Positions 47,110-55,449 of a stretch of DNA of 64,000 bases are shown in pieces; position 1 is the stretch's first letter, and every line of letters starts with the position of its first letter. The translations under genes and the position numbers were made by a program. Source of the DNA: Nocardia jejuensis NBRC 103114 (GTDB lineage: Bacteria; Actinomycetota; Actinomycetes; Mycobacteriales; Mycobacteriaceae); the NCBI RefSeq assembly GCF_001613145.1, contig NZ_BDBU01000030.1, forward strand, positions 62,001 to 126,000. The letters are read 5' to 3'. A model generated the notes under the pieces. It saw only the letters and a program-made list of their open reading frames with translations. It did not search any database and was not told the origin of the DNA.

Positions 47110-48905
47110 CAGTACTTACGCTCCATCGGCTCGTAACGGGTCTGCACCACCGGCTTGTAGTCGAGCCGGATGTCGGAGATCAGCTCCGGGCTCTCCTTGT
47201 AGGCCATGGTGTGGCGCATGTAGTTGGTGTCGTCCCGGTCCGGGTAGTCCTCGCGGGCATGGCCGCCGCGCGATTCCTTGCGGTTCAGCGCGCCGACGAC
47301 CGTGACCTCGGCCAGCTCCAGCAGGAAGCCGAGCTCGACGGCCTCGAGCAGGTCGCTGTTGTAGCGACGGCCCTTGTCGGTGACCGTGATTCGCGTGTAG
47401 CGCTCCTTGAAGCCGTGGATGTCCGTGAGCACCTTCTTGAGGGTGTCCTCGGTGCGGAACACGCCCGCGTTGGCATCCATGGTCGCCTGCAGCTCGGTGC
47501 GGATGTCCGCGACGCGCTCGTTGCCGTGATCGGACAGGATCAGCGCCAGCCAGTCCTGCACCATCTGCGCCGGGTTCTCCGGCATCTCCACGAACTCGCT
47601 GCGCGCGGCGTACTCGGCGGCGGCGATGCCCGCGCGCCGGCCGAACACGTTGATGTCCAGCAGCGAGTTGGTGCCCAGGCGGTTCGCGCCGTGCACGGAC
47701 ACGCACGCGCACTCACCGGCCGCGTACAGACCCGGGACGACGTCGGTGTTGTTGCGCAGCACCTCGCCGCGGATCTTGGTCGGGATGCCACCCATCACGT
47801 AGTGACAGGTCGGCATGACCGGCACCGGCTCCTGCACCGGGTCCACGCCCAGGTAGGTGCGGGCGAACTCGGTGATGTCGGGGAGCTTCTCCTCGAGCAC
47901 GTCCGCGCCCAGGTGGGTGACGTCGATGTAGACGTAGTCCTTGTTCGGGCCGCCACCGCGCCCCTCGGCCACCTCGAGCACCATCGAGCGGGCGACGATG
48001 TCGCGCGGCGCGAGGTCCTTGATGGTGGGGGCGTAGCGCTCCATGAACCGCTCACCCGAGGAGTTGCGCAGGATGCCGCCCTCGCCTCGGACCGCCTCGG
48101 AGATGAGGATGCCCAGGCCCGCGAGGCCTGTCGGATGGAACTGGTGGAACTCCATGTCCTCCAGCGGGAGTCCCTTGCGGAACACGATCGCCATGCCGTC
48201 ACCGGTGAGGGTGTGGGCGTTGGAGGTGGTCTTGTACATGCGACCCGAGCCGCCGGTCGCGAAGATGATCGACTTCGCGTGGAAGATGTGCAGCTCGCCG
48301 GTGGACAGCTCGTAGGCCACCACGCCGGTCGCGATCGAACCGCCGGGGCCGTCGGTCATGATCAGGTCGAGCACGTAGAACTCGTTGTAGAACTCCACGT
48401 CGTGCTTGACGCAGTTCTGGTACAGCGTCTGCAGGATCATGTGGCCGGTGCGGTCGGCGGCGTAGCACGCGCGGCGAACCGGGGCCTTGCCGTGGTCACG
48501 GGTGTGGCCACCGAAACGGCGCTGGTCGATCTTGCCCTCGGGAGTGCGGTTGAACGGCAGACCCATCTTCTCCAGGTCCATCACGGCATCGATGGCCTCC
48601 TTGGCCATGATCTCCGCGGCGTCCTGGTCGACCAGGTAGTCACCACCCTTGACGGTGTCGAAGGTGTGCCACTCCCAGTTGTCCTCTTCCACGTTCGCGA
48701 GGGCGGCGCACATGCCGCCCTGCGCCGCGCCGGTGTGGCTGCGGGTCGGGTAGAGCTTGGTCAGCACCGCGGTGCGGACCCGGGGACCGGACTCGATGGC
48801 CGCGCGCATGCCCGCGCCACCGGCACCGACGATCACGACGTCGTAGCGGTGCTCCTGAACAGGACGAGATTCAGCGGTGTTGATTCGTTCGCTGTGCTCA
48901 CTCAT
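47109..48905 (-). CDS. sdhA: Succinate dehydrogenase flavoprotein subunit
   Basis: Protein of 598 aa with FAD-binding VIVGAGGAGM near the N-terminus, the covalent-flavin His57 in RSHTGAAQGG, and active-site segments HPTGL, RFMERYAPTIKDLAPRDIV and the C-terminal Arg-rich quinone-side region (NRKESRGGHAREDYPDRDD). It oxidises succinate to fumarate in the TCA cycle. It sits between sdhD (16 bp upstream) and sdhB (1-nt overlap). Sequence and length match Rv3318. Confidence 0.97.
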   Translation of the reverse strand: MSEHSERINTAESRPVQEHRYDVVIVGAGGAGMRAAIESGPRVRTAVLTKLYPTRSHTGAAQGGMCAALANVEEDNWEWHTFDTVKGGDYLVDQDAAEIMAKEAIDAVMDLEKMGLPFNRTPEGKIDQRRFGGHTRDHGKAPVRRACYAADRTGHMILQTLYQNCVKHDVEFYNEFYVLDLIMTDGPGGSIATGVVAYELSTGELHIFHAKSIIFATGGSGRMYKTTSNAHTLTGDGMAIVFRKGLPLEDMEFHQFHPTGLAGLGILISEAVRGEGGILRNSSGERFMERYAPTIKDLAPRDIVARSMVLEVAEGRGGGPNKDYVYIDVTHLGADVLEEKLPDITEFARTYLGVDPVQEPVPVMPTCHYVMGGIPTKIRGEVLRNNTDVVPGLYAAGECACVSVHGANRLGTNSLLDINVFGRRAGIAAAEYAARSEFVEMPENPAQMVQDWLALILSDHGNERVADIRTELQATMDANAGVFRTEDTLKKVLTDIHGFKERYTRITVTDKGRRYNSDLLEAVELGFLLELAEVTVVGALNRKESRGGHAREDYPDRDDTNYMRHTMAYKESPELISDIRLDYKPVVQTRYEPMERKY

Positions 48906-48921
48906 TCGAGGTGGCCTGTTC

Positions 48922-49353
48922 CTAACTGATGTTGGGGTCGAAGGTGAAGATGACGTACGTGCCCGTGGCCATGACCAGGATCATGGAGACGACCAGTGCG
49001 GCCTTCAGCCAGAAGCGGGTGGAGTCCTTGCGGGCGTAGTCGTCGATGACCGTGCGCAGGCCGTTGCCGCCGTGCAGCTGGGCCAGCCACAGCATGGTCA
49101 GGTCCCAGATCTGCCAGAACGGGCTGGCCCAGCGGCCGGCCACGAAGGCGAAGTTCAGCCGGTGCACGCCGCCGTCGATCATCAGCATGATCGTCATGTG
49201 GCCGATGACCAGGACGACCAGGAGCAGGCCGGAGGCACGCATGAACAGCCACGCGTACTTCTCGAAGTTGTTGCCGGAGGTGCGGCGGGGGGCGCGGGGA
49301 GCATCGAGGCTCGCGGGGCGGTCGTAGGACTTGCCCAGGACAGGTGCGGTCAT
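48922..49353 (-). CDS. sdhD: Succinate dehydrogenase membrane anchor subunit SdhD
   Basis: Protein of 143 aa with three membrane helices (LFMRASGLLLVVLVIGHMTI; FWQIWDLTMLWLAQLHGGNG; LKAALVVSMILVMATGTYVI) and the conserved HGGNGLRTVIDDY motif of hydrophobic SDH anchors, which includes the heme/quinone-side His. The N-terminal 30 residues are hydrophilic. It lies 9 bp after sdhC and 16 bp before sdhA. Confidence 0.94.
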   Translation of the reverse strand: MTAPVLGKSYDRPASLDAPRAPRRTSGNNFEKYAWLFMRASGLLLVVLVIGHMTIMLMIDGGVHRLNFAFVAGRWASPFWQIWDLTMLWLAQLHGGNGLRTVIDDYARKDSTRFWLKAALVVSMILVMATGTYVIFTFDPNIS

Positions 49354-49362
49354 GTCAGCGGC

Positions 49363-49755
49363 TCAATTCGTCAGCAGGTAGAAGAACTGGCGGCCGACGC
49401 CTGCGCCCGCGACCAGAATCCAGATGGCCAGGACTACCCACAGCATCTGACGCTGGTAACGGGGGCCCTTCGACCAGAAGTCCACGAGGATGACCCGGAT
49501 GCCGTTGAATGCGTGGAACAGCACGCAGACGACGAGGCCCATCTCCATGAGTGCGACGAGGGGATTCTTGTAGGTCTCGATCGCGCGGTCATAGGTGTCC
49601 GGACTGACGCGCACCAGCGCGGTATCGAGCACGTGGACGAACAGGAAGAAGAAGATCGTCACACCGGTGATTCGATGCATTGCCCAGGACCACATGCCGG
49701 GGTCGCCTCGGTACAGGGTCCGCTTCGGCTTGGCCGGAGCTTCTAGCGTGGTCAT
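49363..49755 (-). CDS. sdhC: Succinate dehydrogenase cytochrome b556 subunit SdhC
   Basis: Protein of 130 aa with three membrane helices. The signature WSWAMHRITGVTIFFFLFVH and the HAFNGIRVILVDF motif provide the conserved His and the NGIR turn of SdhC. ATG 49755 is preferred to the in-frame TTG six codons upstream; GGAGG lies 15 nt away, an unusually long spacing. First gene of the sdhCDAB operon; the promoter lies in the 300-bp region shared with cdd, which holds an iron-box-like site. Confidence 0.94.
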   Translation of the reverse strand: MTTLEAPAKPKRTLYRGDPGMWSWAMHRITGVTIFFFLFVHVLDTALVRVSPDTYDRAIETYKNPLVALMEMGLVVCVLFHAFNGIRVILVDFWSKGPRYQRQMLWVVLAIWILVAGAGVGRQFFYLLTN

Positions 49756-50056
49756 AGAGTGCGGTGCCTCCAACGTCGTTGATGGACCCGGTCAGATCCG
49801 GCCGCGGAGCCTTCGGACTGTCGATAACACCTGCTCAGGAGAGGAATGAACATCCGTAGGCAGTGCTGCAGGCCCGCATTCGGGATCCTGAACCGATCTG
49901 TCGTGAACTCTAATCCGTGGGTGTTGACGGAACTAATTCGGCGTGCCGCTCGTTGGCCCGAATTGTTGCAAGTTAGGTTTGCCTTTCCTGATTTTCCGGG
50001 TGGTCTCGGAAGGCTTCCGGACGGGCCCCCGCATGGGCGTGAGAGGATGGTCCGAT
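49756..50056. other. Divergent regulatory region of sdhCDAB and cdd
   Basis: No gene is supported in these 301 bp. It contains a TTGACG element (49924-49929), an iron-box-like sequence (49973-49991) and the GAGAGGA ribosome site of cdd. Confidence 0.6.
49973..49991 (+). promoter_or_regulatory. Iron-box-like site between sdhC and cdd
   Basis: The 19 bp match the DtxR/IdeR consensus at 14 positions, with an intact left half (TTAGGTT) and a partly conserved right half (CCT.A). It lies 66 bp before cdd and about 220 bp before sdhC. Weaker than the site at 2171-2189. Confidence 0.35.
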
Positions 50057-50458
50057 ATGTCTGATATTGACTGGAAAACCTTGCGCCACAGGGCATCTGA
50101 AGTCATGCGGAATGCCTATGCGCCCTACTCCAGATTCCCCGTCGGGGCGGCTGCTCTCACCGCGGACGGCCGAATTGTGAGCGGGTGCAATGTGGAAAAT
50201 ATCTCATACGGATTGGGGCTCTGCGCCGAATGTGTACTGGTCGGTAACTTGATTTCGTCCGGCGGAGGGCGCTTGCGGGCGGTCTCCGTGTGCGACTCGA
50301 GGGGCGAAATCCTGATGCCCTGCGGTCGTTGCCGGCAGGTGCTCTACGAGCACGGCGGCGCCGAACTTCTGATCGACCATCGCGGCGAGGTGGTGACGCT
50401 GGGCGCCCTGCTGCCCGACGCCTTCGGGCCCGGCGACCTCGAAGCCGGGCAGCAGTAG
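50057..50458 (+). CDS. cdd: Cytidine deaminase
   Basis: Zinc enzyme of 133 aa that deaminates cytidine and deoxycytidine to uridine forms in pyrimidine salvage. The zinc site is clear: Cys and catalytic Glu in GLCAEC and the two Cys of MPCGRCRQ; the substrate loop is GCNVENISYG. GAGAGGA lies 9 nt before ATG 50057. It is followed by deoA (176 bp) and then add, a salvage cluster in the same order as Rv3315c-Rv3313c. Confidence 0.96.
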   Translation: MSDIDWKTLRHRASEVMRNAYAPYSRFPVGAAALTADGRIVSGCNVENISYGLGLCAECVLVGNLISSGGGRLRAVSVCDSRGEILMPCGRCRQVLYEHGGAELLIDHRGEVVTLGALLPDAFGPGDLEAGQQ

Positions 50459-50634
50459 CTCCCGCGGCCATAGCTGTCCGCTACCGCCGGGCATTCGGCC
50501 GCCGGAAAGGCGGTGCGGCACGCGGCTTTCGATACCGGCGCCGGGGGCCTTCCGCGTGAGCTGCGGAGACGAGCCGGGGTGTACGAGGTTCGGTGCGCCG
50601 GCGTGCCGGGCGTGCCAGGGTAGGAGGCGTGACT

Positions 50635-51921
50635 GTGCATTCGGCGGTGTCGGTGATTACTGCGAAGCGAGACGGTGGGGAACTCAGCGACGCGCAGATC
50701 GACTGGGTTCTGGACGCGTTCACCCGCGGTGAGGTGGCCGACGAACAGATGTCCGCGCTGGCCATGGCGATCGTGTTGCGCGGCATGACCCGCCGCGAGA
50801 CCGCGCGCTGGACCCAGGCGATGATCGAGTCCGGTCGGCGGATGGACTTCCGGGACCTGCCCCGGCCCACCGTCGACAAGCACTCCACCGGCGGCGTGGG
50901 CGACAAGATCACGCTGCCGCTCGCGCCGCTGGTCGCGGCGTGCGGGGCCGCCGTGCCACAGCTGTCCGGACGCGGATTGGGCCACACCGGAGGCACTCTC
51001 GACAAGCTGGAGGCGATTCCCGGCTGGCAGGCCGACATCTCGGCCGCGCGCATGCGCGAGATCCTCGCCGACCCGTCCATCGGCGCGGTCGTCTGCGCCG
51101 CCGGGGCCGATCTCGCCCCCGCCGACAAACGGCTCTACGCGCTGCGTGACGTCACCGGGACCGTCGAGTCCATCCCCCTGATCGCCAGTTCCATCATGAG
51201 CAAGAAGATCGCCGAGGGCACCGGGGCCCTGGTGCTGGACGTCAAGGTCGGGCGCGGAGCATTCCTGAAGCAACTCGACCAGGCCCGCGAACTGGCCACC
51301 GCCATGGTCGAACTCGGCACCGACGCGGGCGTGCGCACGGTCGCGCTGCTGACCGCCATGGATACGCCGCTGGGCTGTACGGCGGGCAACTCGCTGGAGG
51401 TGGCCGAGTCGCTCGATGTGCTCGCGGGCGGTGGACCCGCCGACGTCGTCGACCTCACCCTCGCCCTCGCCCGGGAGATGCTCGCCCAGGCCGGCCTCGA
51501 CGGCATCGATCCCGCCGACGCCCTCGCCGACGGCCGGGCCATGGATCACTGGCGCGCGATGATCTCCGCGCAGGGCGGAGATCCCGACGCCCAGCTCCCG
51601 TCCGCCCGCCACACCGAAACCCTGCTCGCCACCGCCTCGGGCACCGTCACCCACCTCGACGCCCTCGACATCGGCCTCGCCACCTGGCGACTGGGCGCGG
51701 GCCGCGCTCGCCAGGGCGATCCCGTGCAACACGGTGCGGGCATCGAGATGCACGTCAAACCGGGCGACGAGATCACCGAGGGGCAACCGATCCTGACCCT
51801 GCACACCGACACGCCAGAGGCGATTCCCGTCGCGACGGACCTGCTGCGCGACGCGTGCACCATCGGGGCCGCCGAGGACGTCCACACCCAGCCCTTGATC
51901 CTCGGCCGTGTGACCGCCTGA
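50635..51921 (+). CDS. deoA: Thymidine phosphorylase
   Basis: Protein of 428 aa that cleaves thymidine or deoxyuridine with phosphate to base and deoxyribose-1-phosphate. Signature KHSTGGVGDKITLPLAPLVA, then SGRGLGHTGGTLDKLE, and SSIMSKKIAEGTGALVLDVK at the phosphate site; the C-terminal domain carries the IEMHVKPGDEITEGQPILTL barrel-sandwich segment. GTG 50635 is chosen because AGGAGG is 7 nt upstream; GTG 50629 is only 1 nt from it. The last 44 nt of the gene, including the stop, are the first unit of a triple tandem duplication. Confidence 0.96.
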   Translation: MHSAVSVITAKRDGGELSDAQIDWVLDAFTRGEVADEQMSALAMAIVLRGMTRRETARWTQAMIESGRRMDFRDLPRPTVDKHSTGGVGDKITLPLAPLVAACGAAVPQLSGRGLGHTGGTLDKLEAIPGWQADISAARMREILADPSIGAVVCAAGADLAPADKRLYALRDVTGTVESIPLIASSIMSKKIAEGTGALVLDVKVGRGAFLKQLDQARELATAMVELGTDAGVRTVALLTAMDTPLGCTAGNSLEVAESLDVLAGGGPADVVDLTLALAREMLAQAGLDGIDPADALADGRAMDHWRAMISAQGGDPDAQLPSARHTETLLATASGTVTHLDALDIGLATWRLGAGRARQGDPVQHGAGIEMHVKPGDEITEGQPILTLHTDTPEAIPVATDLLRDACTIGAAEDVHTQPLILGRVTA

Positions 51922-52019
51922 TTCACGTCCAGACCGAGCCGCTGATCCTCGGCCGTGTCACCCGCCTGACCCACGTCCACACTCGGCCCCGATCGTCGGC
52001 CGCGTGAGCCCCCTGACCC
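51878..52019 (+). repeat. Triple 47-48-bp tandem duplication across the deoA stop codon
   Basis: Copies at 51878-51924, 51925-51972 and 51973-52019 each start ACGTCCA and contain a version of CTCGGCCGTGT. Copy 1 holds the deoA stop (TGA 51919-51921) and encodes the last residues QPLILGRVTA. Copy 2 would encode EPLILGRVT in another frame, with mostly synonymous differences; copy 3 is more diverged. Confidence 0.88.
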
Positions 52020-52326
52020 ACCGGAACCGACTCGGGGCCGGACGGCTCGGATCGCGCGACGGCGACGGCCACGGGGCCTGGCCCGGGCCGCCGGTCGCGG
52101 ATGGATACGCGGAGGTGAACTACCAGGCGGGATGTGGCTGGGGTGCGTGCGCCGCCCGGTGCGGGGCACCGTTTCGGTGTGGCGGGCGGACGCAGCTGCG
52201 CGTCGGGATCTCCGCCCTGGACGCGGCGTCGGCCGATCGAGTTCGGTGGCGGAGCCTGCGCGAACCGTCACGCGGTCCTGAACTGGGGTTCGGCGCGGAG
52301 CTCCGGGTCGGCCTAGCCTGGGAAAG
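51922..52326 (+). other. Region between deoA and the excalibur protein gene
   Basis: It holds the second and third duplicate units (to 52019), then about 300 bp with no recognisable gene or hairpin. TAGCCT at 52314-52319 is the likely -10 of the next gene. Confidence 0.5.
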
Positions 52327-52602
52327 GTGATGCGCAGAGCTGATTTCCGAGTACGGACGATGAGATGGGTGGGAGCGGTGGCGGTCGGTGTCGCGCTGCC
52401 GCTGACCGCGATTCACGCGGGTGTGGCGGGCGCGGAACCGCGAATCGATCCGGCCCCGCCGGCGACGCCCAAATCCGAGCCGTACCCGTTCTATACCAAC
52501 TGCACCCAGGTGCTGTCCCAAGGCAAGGGACCGCTGCTCGCCGGGCAGCCGGGCTACCGCCGCCAGCTCGATCCCGACGGTGACGGCATCGCCTGCGGCT
52601 GA
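52327..52602 (+). CDS. Secreted excalibur-domain protein
   Basis: Protein of 91 aa. A signal peptide (RWVGAVAVGVALPLTAIHAG, cleavage near AGAEP) is followed by a Pro-rich linker and the excalibur calcium-binding motif: FYTNCTQVL at its start and DPDGDGIACG at its end. The DxDxDG loop resembles an EF-hand and the two Cys probably form a disulfide. Domain members are found on extracellular and surface proteins. GTG 52327 follows TAGCCT by 7 nt (leaderless); ATG 52330 is the alternative. Confidence 0.85.
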   Translation: MMRRADFRVRTMRWVGAVAVGVALPLTAIHAGVAGAEPRIDPAPPATPKSEPYPFYTNCTQVLSQGKGPLLAGQPGYRRQLDPDGDGIACG

Positions 52603-52833
52603 TTTCGCGGCAGCGGCTCGACACGATCGTCCGGCGGCATCCGGGTCCGCGCTCGTGCGGGCGATGATGGCGACCGCCACCATCGATCCCCGGGTTTTCG
52701 AGGCCCGGTTTCGGTGTCCGCGCGGTGACGATCGCGATAAGTCCAGCAATGGGTGGGCAACGACACGCCTACGAGTGGGTGGACACAGCTCAACTGCCAT
52801 GCCGCAGAACGGGAATGCGGCTACCGTTTGAAC

Positions 52834-53925
52834 ATGACTGGACCGACGCCCCTCACTCTCGCTTCGATCCGCCAGGCGCCGAAGGCGGTCCTGCACGATC
52901 ACCTGGACGGCGGCCTGCGCCCCGCCACGGTGCTGGAGCTCGCCCGCGACTGCGGCTACGACCAGTTACCGGCAGGCGACGCGGAAACCCTGGGCAACTG
53001 GTTCCGCGACGCGGCCGACAGCGGATCCCTCGAGCGGTACCTGGAAACCTTCGCGCACACCGTCGCGGTCATGCAGACCCCCGAGGGCCTGCGCCGGGTG
53101 GCGCGCGAATGCGCCGAGGATCTCGCGGCGGACGGCGTCGTCTACGCGGAGTCGCGATTCGCGCCCGAACAACACCTCGAGGGCGGGCTCACCCTCGACG
53201 AGGTCGTCGAGCACACCCTGGCCGGATTCCGCGAGGGCGAGGCGAACGCCGCGGCGGCGGGCACCCCCATCCGGGTGATCTGTCTGCTCACCGCCATGCG
53301 CCATGCCGCCCGCTCGCGCGAGATCGCCGAGCTGACCATCCGCTGGCGCGACCGCGGCGTCGGCGGCTTCGATATCGCGGGCGCGGAAGCCGGGTACCCT
53401 CCCACCCGCCATCTGGATGCCTTCGAATATCTGCGATCCAACAACGCGCACTTCACGATTCACGCCGGCGAAGCGTTCGGTCTGCCGTCCATCCACGAGG
53501 CCCTGGCCTTCTGCGGCTGCGACCGCCTCGGGCACGGCGTGCGGATCACCGACGACATCACCGACTCCGCCGACGGCCCGGTGCTCGGGCGCGTCGCGAA
53601 CTACGTGCGCGACATGCGAATTCCGCTCGAGCTGTGCCCGTCCTCCAACGTGCAGACCGGCGCGGTGCCCTCGCTCGACAAGCACCCCTTCGATCTGTTG
53701 GCGCGCTTGCGATTTCGCGTCACGGTCAACACCGACAACCGGCTCATGAGCGACACCTCCATGAGCGAGGAGATGCACAAACTCGCGCAGACCTTCGGCT
53801 ACGGCTGGAGCGATCTGGAACGCTTCACCATCAATGCCATGAAGTCCGCCTTCATCCCGTTCCCCGAACGCCTCCGGCTGATCGACGAGATCATCAAGCC
53901 CGGCTACGCCGTCCTGATCGGCTGA
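52834..53925 (+). CDS. add: Adenosine deaminase
   Basis: Zinc enzyme of 363 aa that deaminates adenosine and deoxyadenosine. Zinc ligands HDHLDGG (first HxH), HAGEAFG with the catalytic Glu and third His, the RLGHG His, and the acidic NTDNRLMS segment. SSNVQTGAV is the conserved substrate loop. ATG 52834 lies 6 nt after TACCGT (52822-52827), so the transcript is probably leaderless. The final codons and stop are the first copy of a 31-bp duplication, followed by a 50-bp palindrome. Confidence 0.96.
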   Translation: MTGPTPLTLASIRQAPKAVLHDHLDGGLRPATVLELARDCGYDQLPAGDAETLGNWFRDAADSGSLERYLETFAHTVAVMQTPEGLRRVARECAEDLAADGVVYAESRFAPEQHLEGGLTLDEVVEHTLAGFREGEANAAAAGTPIRVICLLTAMRHAARSREIAELTIRWRDRGVGGFDIAGAEAGYPPTRHLDAFEYLRSNNAHFTIHAGEAFGLPSIHEALAFCGCDRLGHGVRITDDITDSADGPVLGRVANYVRDMRIPLELCPSSNVQTGAVPSLDKHPFDLLARLRFRVTVNTDNRLMSDTSMSEEMHKLAQTFGYGWSDLERFTINAMKSAFIPFPERLRLIDEIIKPGYAVLIG

Positions 53926-53969
53926 CCCTGGGCGCAATGCCGTCCTGATCGATTGACCCTGGGCGCAAT
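53908..53969 (+). repeat. 31-bp tandem duplication spanning the add stop codon
   Basis: Copies 53908-53938 and 53939-53969 differ at only two positions (GGCTGA versus GATTGA). Copy 1 encodes the last residues AVLIG plus the stop (TGA 53923-53925); copy 2 repeats them out of frame after the gene. Confidence 0.92.
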
Positions 53970-54013
53970 GCAATTCGGGCCGCACCCTAGGGTGCGGCCC
54001 GAATTGCATTGCG
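53964..54013. terminator. 50-bp perfect palindrome, bidirectional terminator
   Basis: The 25-bp halves meet at CCCTAGGG with no loop (centre between 53988 and 53989). It lies between the convergent add gene and the acidic Rv3311-like gene and overlaps the end of the second 31-bp duplicate by 6 bp. It can terminate both transcripts and could extrude as a cruciform. Confidence 0.85.
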
Positions 54014-54029
54014 TGGCTTCAGCTGTTAC

Positions 54030-54100
54030 CGCTCATACCTCGGTGAGCGTGCCGCTCACTCCTTGGTGAGGCGCGCCGCTCACTCTTTGGTGAGGCGCGC
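54030..54100 (-). repeat. Three 23-24-bp tandem copies across the stop codon of the acidic protein gene
   Basis: Copies 54077-54100, 54053-54076 and 54030-54052 (minus-strand order). The first contains the gene end CTCACCAAAGAG plus TGA, the second the same with AAG, the third is degenerate (CTCACCGAGGTATGA). Because the unit is 24 bp, the first two are in frame: LTKE-stop then AARLTKE-stop. Confidence 0.9.
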
Positions 54101-55321
54101 CTCGAAGGCCACCTCGAGTGCCTTCCACTGCTCCGCCTCGGCGGCGAACGGGGGGTTCGGGGCGAGGCGGGTGGGGTCGGGGTTGAGCAGGTACGAGACG
54201 TACCAGCCGAGCGGGGTGGAGACCGCGAGCGCGGACTCGACCGAGTCGTCGTCGGCGTAATCGGCCGCGTCGGTGAACAATTCGACCGCCAGGTCGAGCT
54301 GATCGGTGTCCACCGCCTTCGGGCCGCTGCCGAGGTCGTCGGCCAGGCCGGGCAGCACGTAGACGTTCTCCTCGTCCACCTCGACCTCGAGCGAGCCGTC
54401 CACCGCCGCGGTCTGCACCTCGGAGTAGGTGCTGACCCGCACCAGATCGTGCTCGTGATCGTCGGCCAGGTAGCGGGCCAGGGTGCGCTCGGACGGGAAG
54501 ACCGTGATCGACCCCTCGGTGCCGAGGAAGATCGGCTCGTCGTCCACGTAGCAGCGCAGCGTGAAGAGGGTGCCCTCGGAGGTGACGATCTTGACCGGGT
54601 CGATGCCGACCTCGTGCCAGAACGAGAGCTCCTCGTCCTCCTCGTCGTCCTCGTCCAGATCGACGGTCTCGATCTCGTCGTCGCCCTCGGCGACGTCCTC
54701 CGCGTCGACGATGTTCTCCTCGGCGGCAAGCAGTTCCGCCTCGGCGACCGCGACCGCGTCGGCGTCCACCTCGGGGATGCTCACCACCGAGTCGATGGCA
54801 TCGAGCACCGCGTCCCAGTCCTTGGCGATGGCCGCGCCGATCTGGTCCCAGAGTTCCTCGCCCTCGGTGCCCGCGAAGGCGCTCACGCCGCCGGGCAGCG
54901 CGCCCAGCACCGGATGCGAGCCGAAGAACTTGGTGACGGTGTCGAGCTCGCACACGTCGCCGATATTGCGGACCATCTCGAGAGTCTCCTCGAGCTCGGA
55001 CACGATCTCCGGGTCCGGATCGTCGGCGGCCAGCTCGGGCACGCCGACCAGATCGAAGACGTACTGCTCCTCCGGCTCCAGCTCAGCGGCCGAAAGCCCG
55101 GCGATGATCTTCCACGCCGGGTGGTCCACGAGATCGTTCTCGGCATTGGTCCGAATGAAAGCAGCGAGCTCCGCGACCGACTCGAAGCCGTACAGGTCTT
55201 CCTCGTGGCCGAGGTATGCCTGCCACTCATCGTCGCCGTCTCGCCAGCGCGGTGCCCACAGGGTGACGAGATCGCCTTTGGTCAGGCCGAGCGCGATCGG
55301 GACGATGTCTCCAGAAGCCAT
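54080..55321 (-). CDS. Conserved acidic protein, Rv3311-like
   Basis: Protein of 413 aa, very acidic throughout, with a central Asp/Glu tract (DEIETVDLDEDDEEDEELSF, about residues 213-232). The start MASGDIVPIALGLTKGDLVT and two similar alpha/beta parts on either side of the tract suggest a two-domain protein. Its length and its place between add and upp fit M. tuberculosis Rv3311, a conserved protein of unknown function in Mycobacteriales. No catalytic motif, signal peptide or membrane segment. TAGGCT (55334-55329) lies 7 nt before the ATG, so the transcript is likely leaderless. Confidence 0.8.
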   Translation of the reverse strand: MASGDIVPIALGLTKGDLVTLWAPRWRDGDDEWQAYLGHEEDLYGFESVAELAAFIRTNAENDLVDHPAWKIIAGLSAAELEPEEQYVFDLVGVPELAADDPDPEIVSELEETLEMVRNIGDVCELDTVTKFFGSHPVLGALPGGVSAFAGTEGEELWDQIGAAIAKDWDAVLDAIDSVVSIPEVDADAVAVAEAELLAAEENIVDAEDVAEGDDEIETVDLDEDDEEDEELSFWHEVGIDPVKIVTSEGTLFTLRCYVDDEPIFLGTEGSITVFPSERTLARYLADDHEHDLVRVSTYSEVQTAAVDGSLEVEVDEENVYVLPGLADDLGSGPKAVDTDQLDLAVELFTDAADYADDDSVESALAVSTPLGWYVSYLLNPDPTRLAPNPPFAAEAEQWKALEVAFEARLTKE

Positions 55322-55449
55322 GACCGGAAGCCTATCTAGTGGCCGCGTCAGGCACTATCCGGGTCGGCCCCAACATTTTCCGCCATGCCCCGGCCGGTCG
55401 CGCGGCAGGCCGATTCGGGCGCGCCGTTCGCCCGCAGGCAGGTTCGGGT

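Noticed and set aside
52004..52330. 108-codon frame from GTG 52004
   Set aside because: Starts within the third duplicate unit, has no ribosome site or domain, and overlaps the excalibur start.
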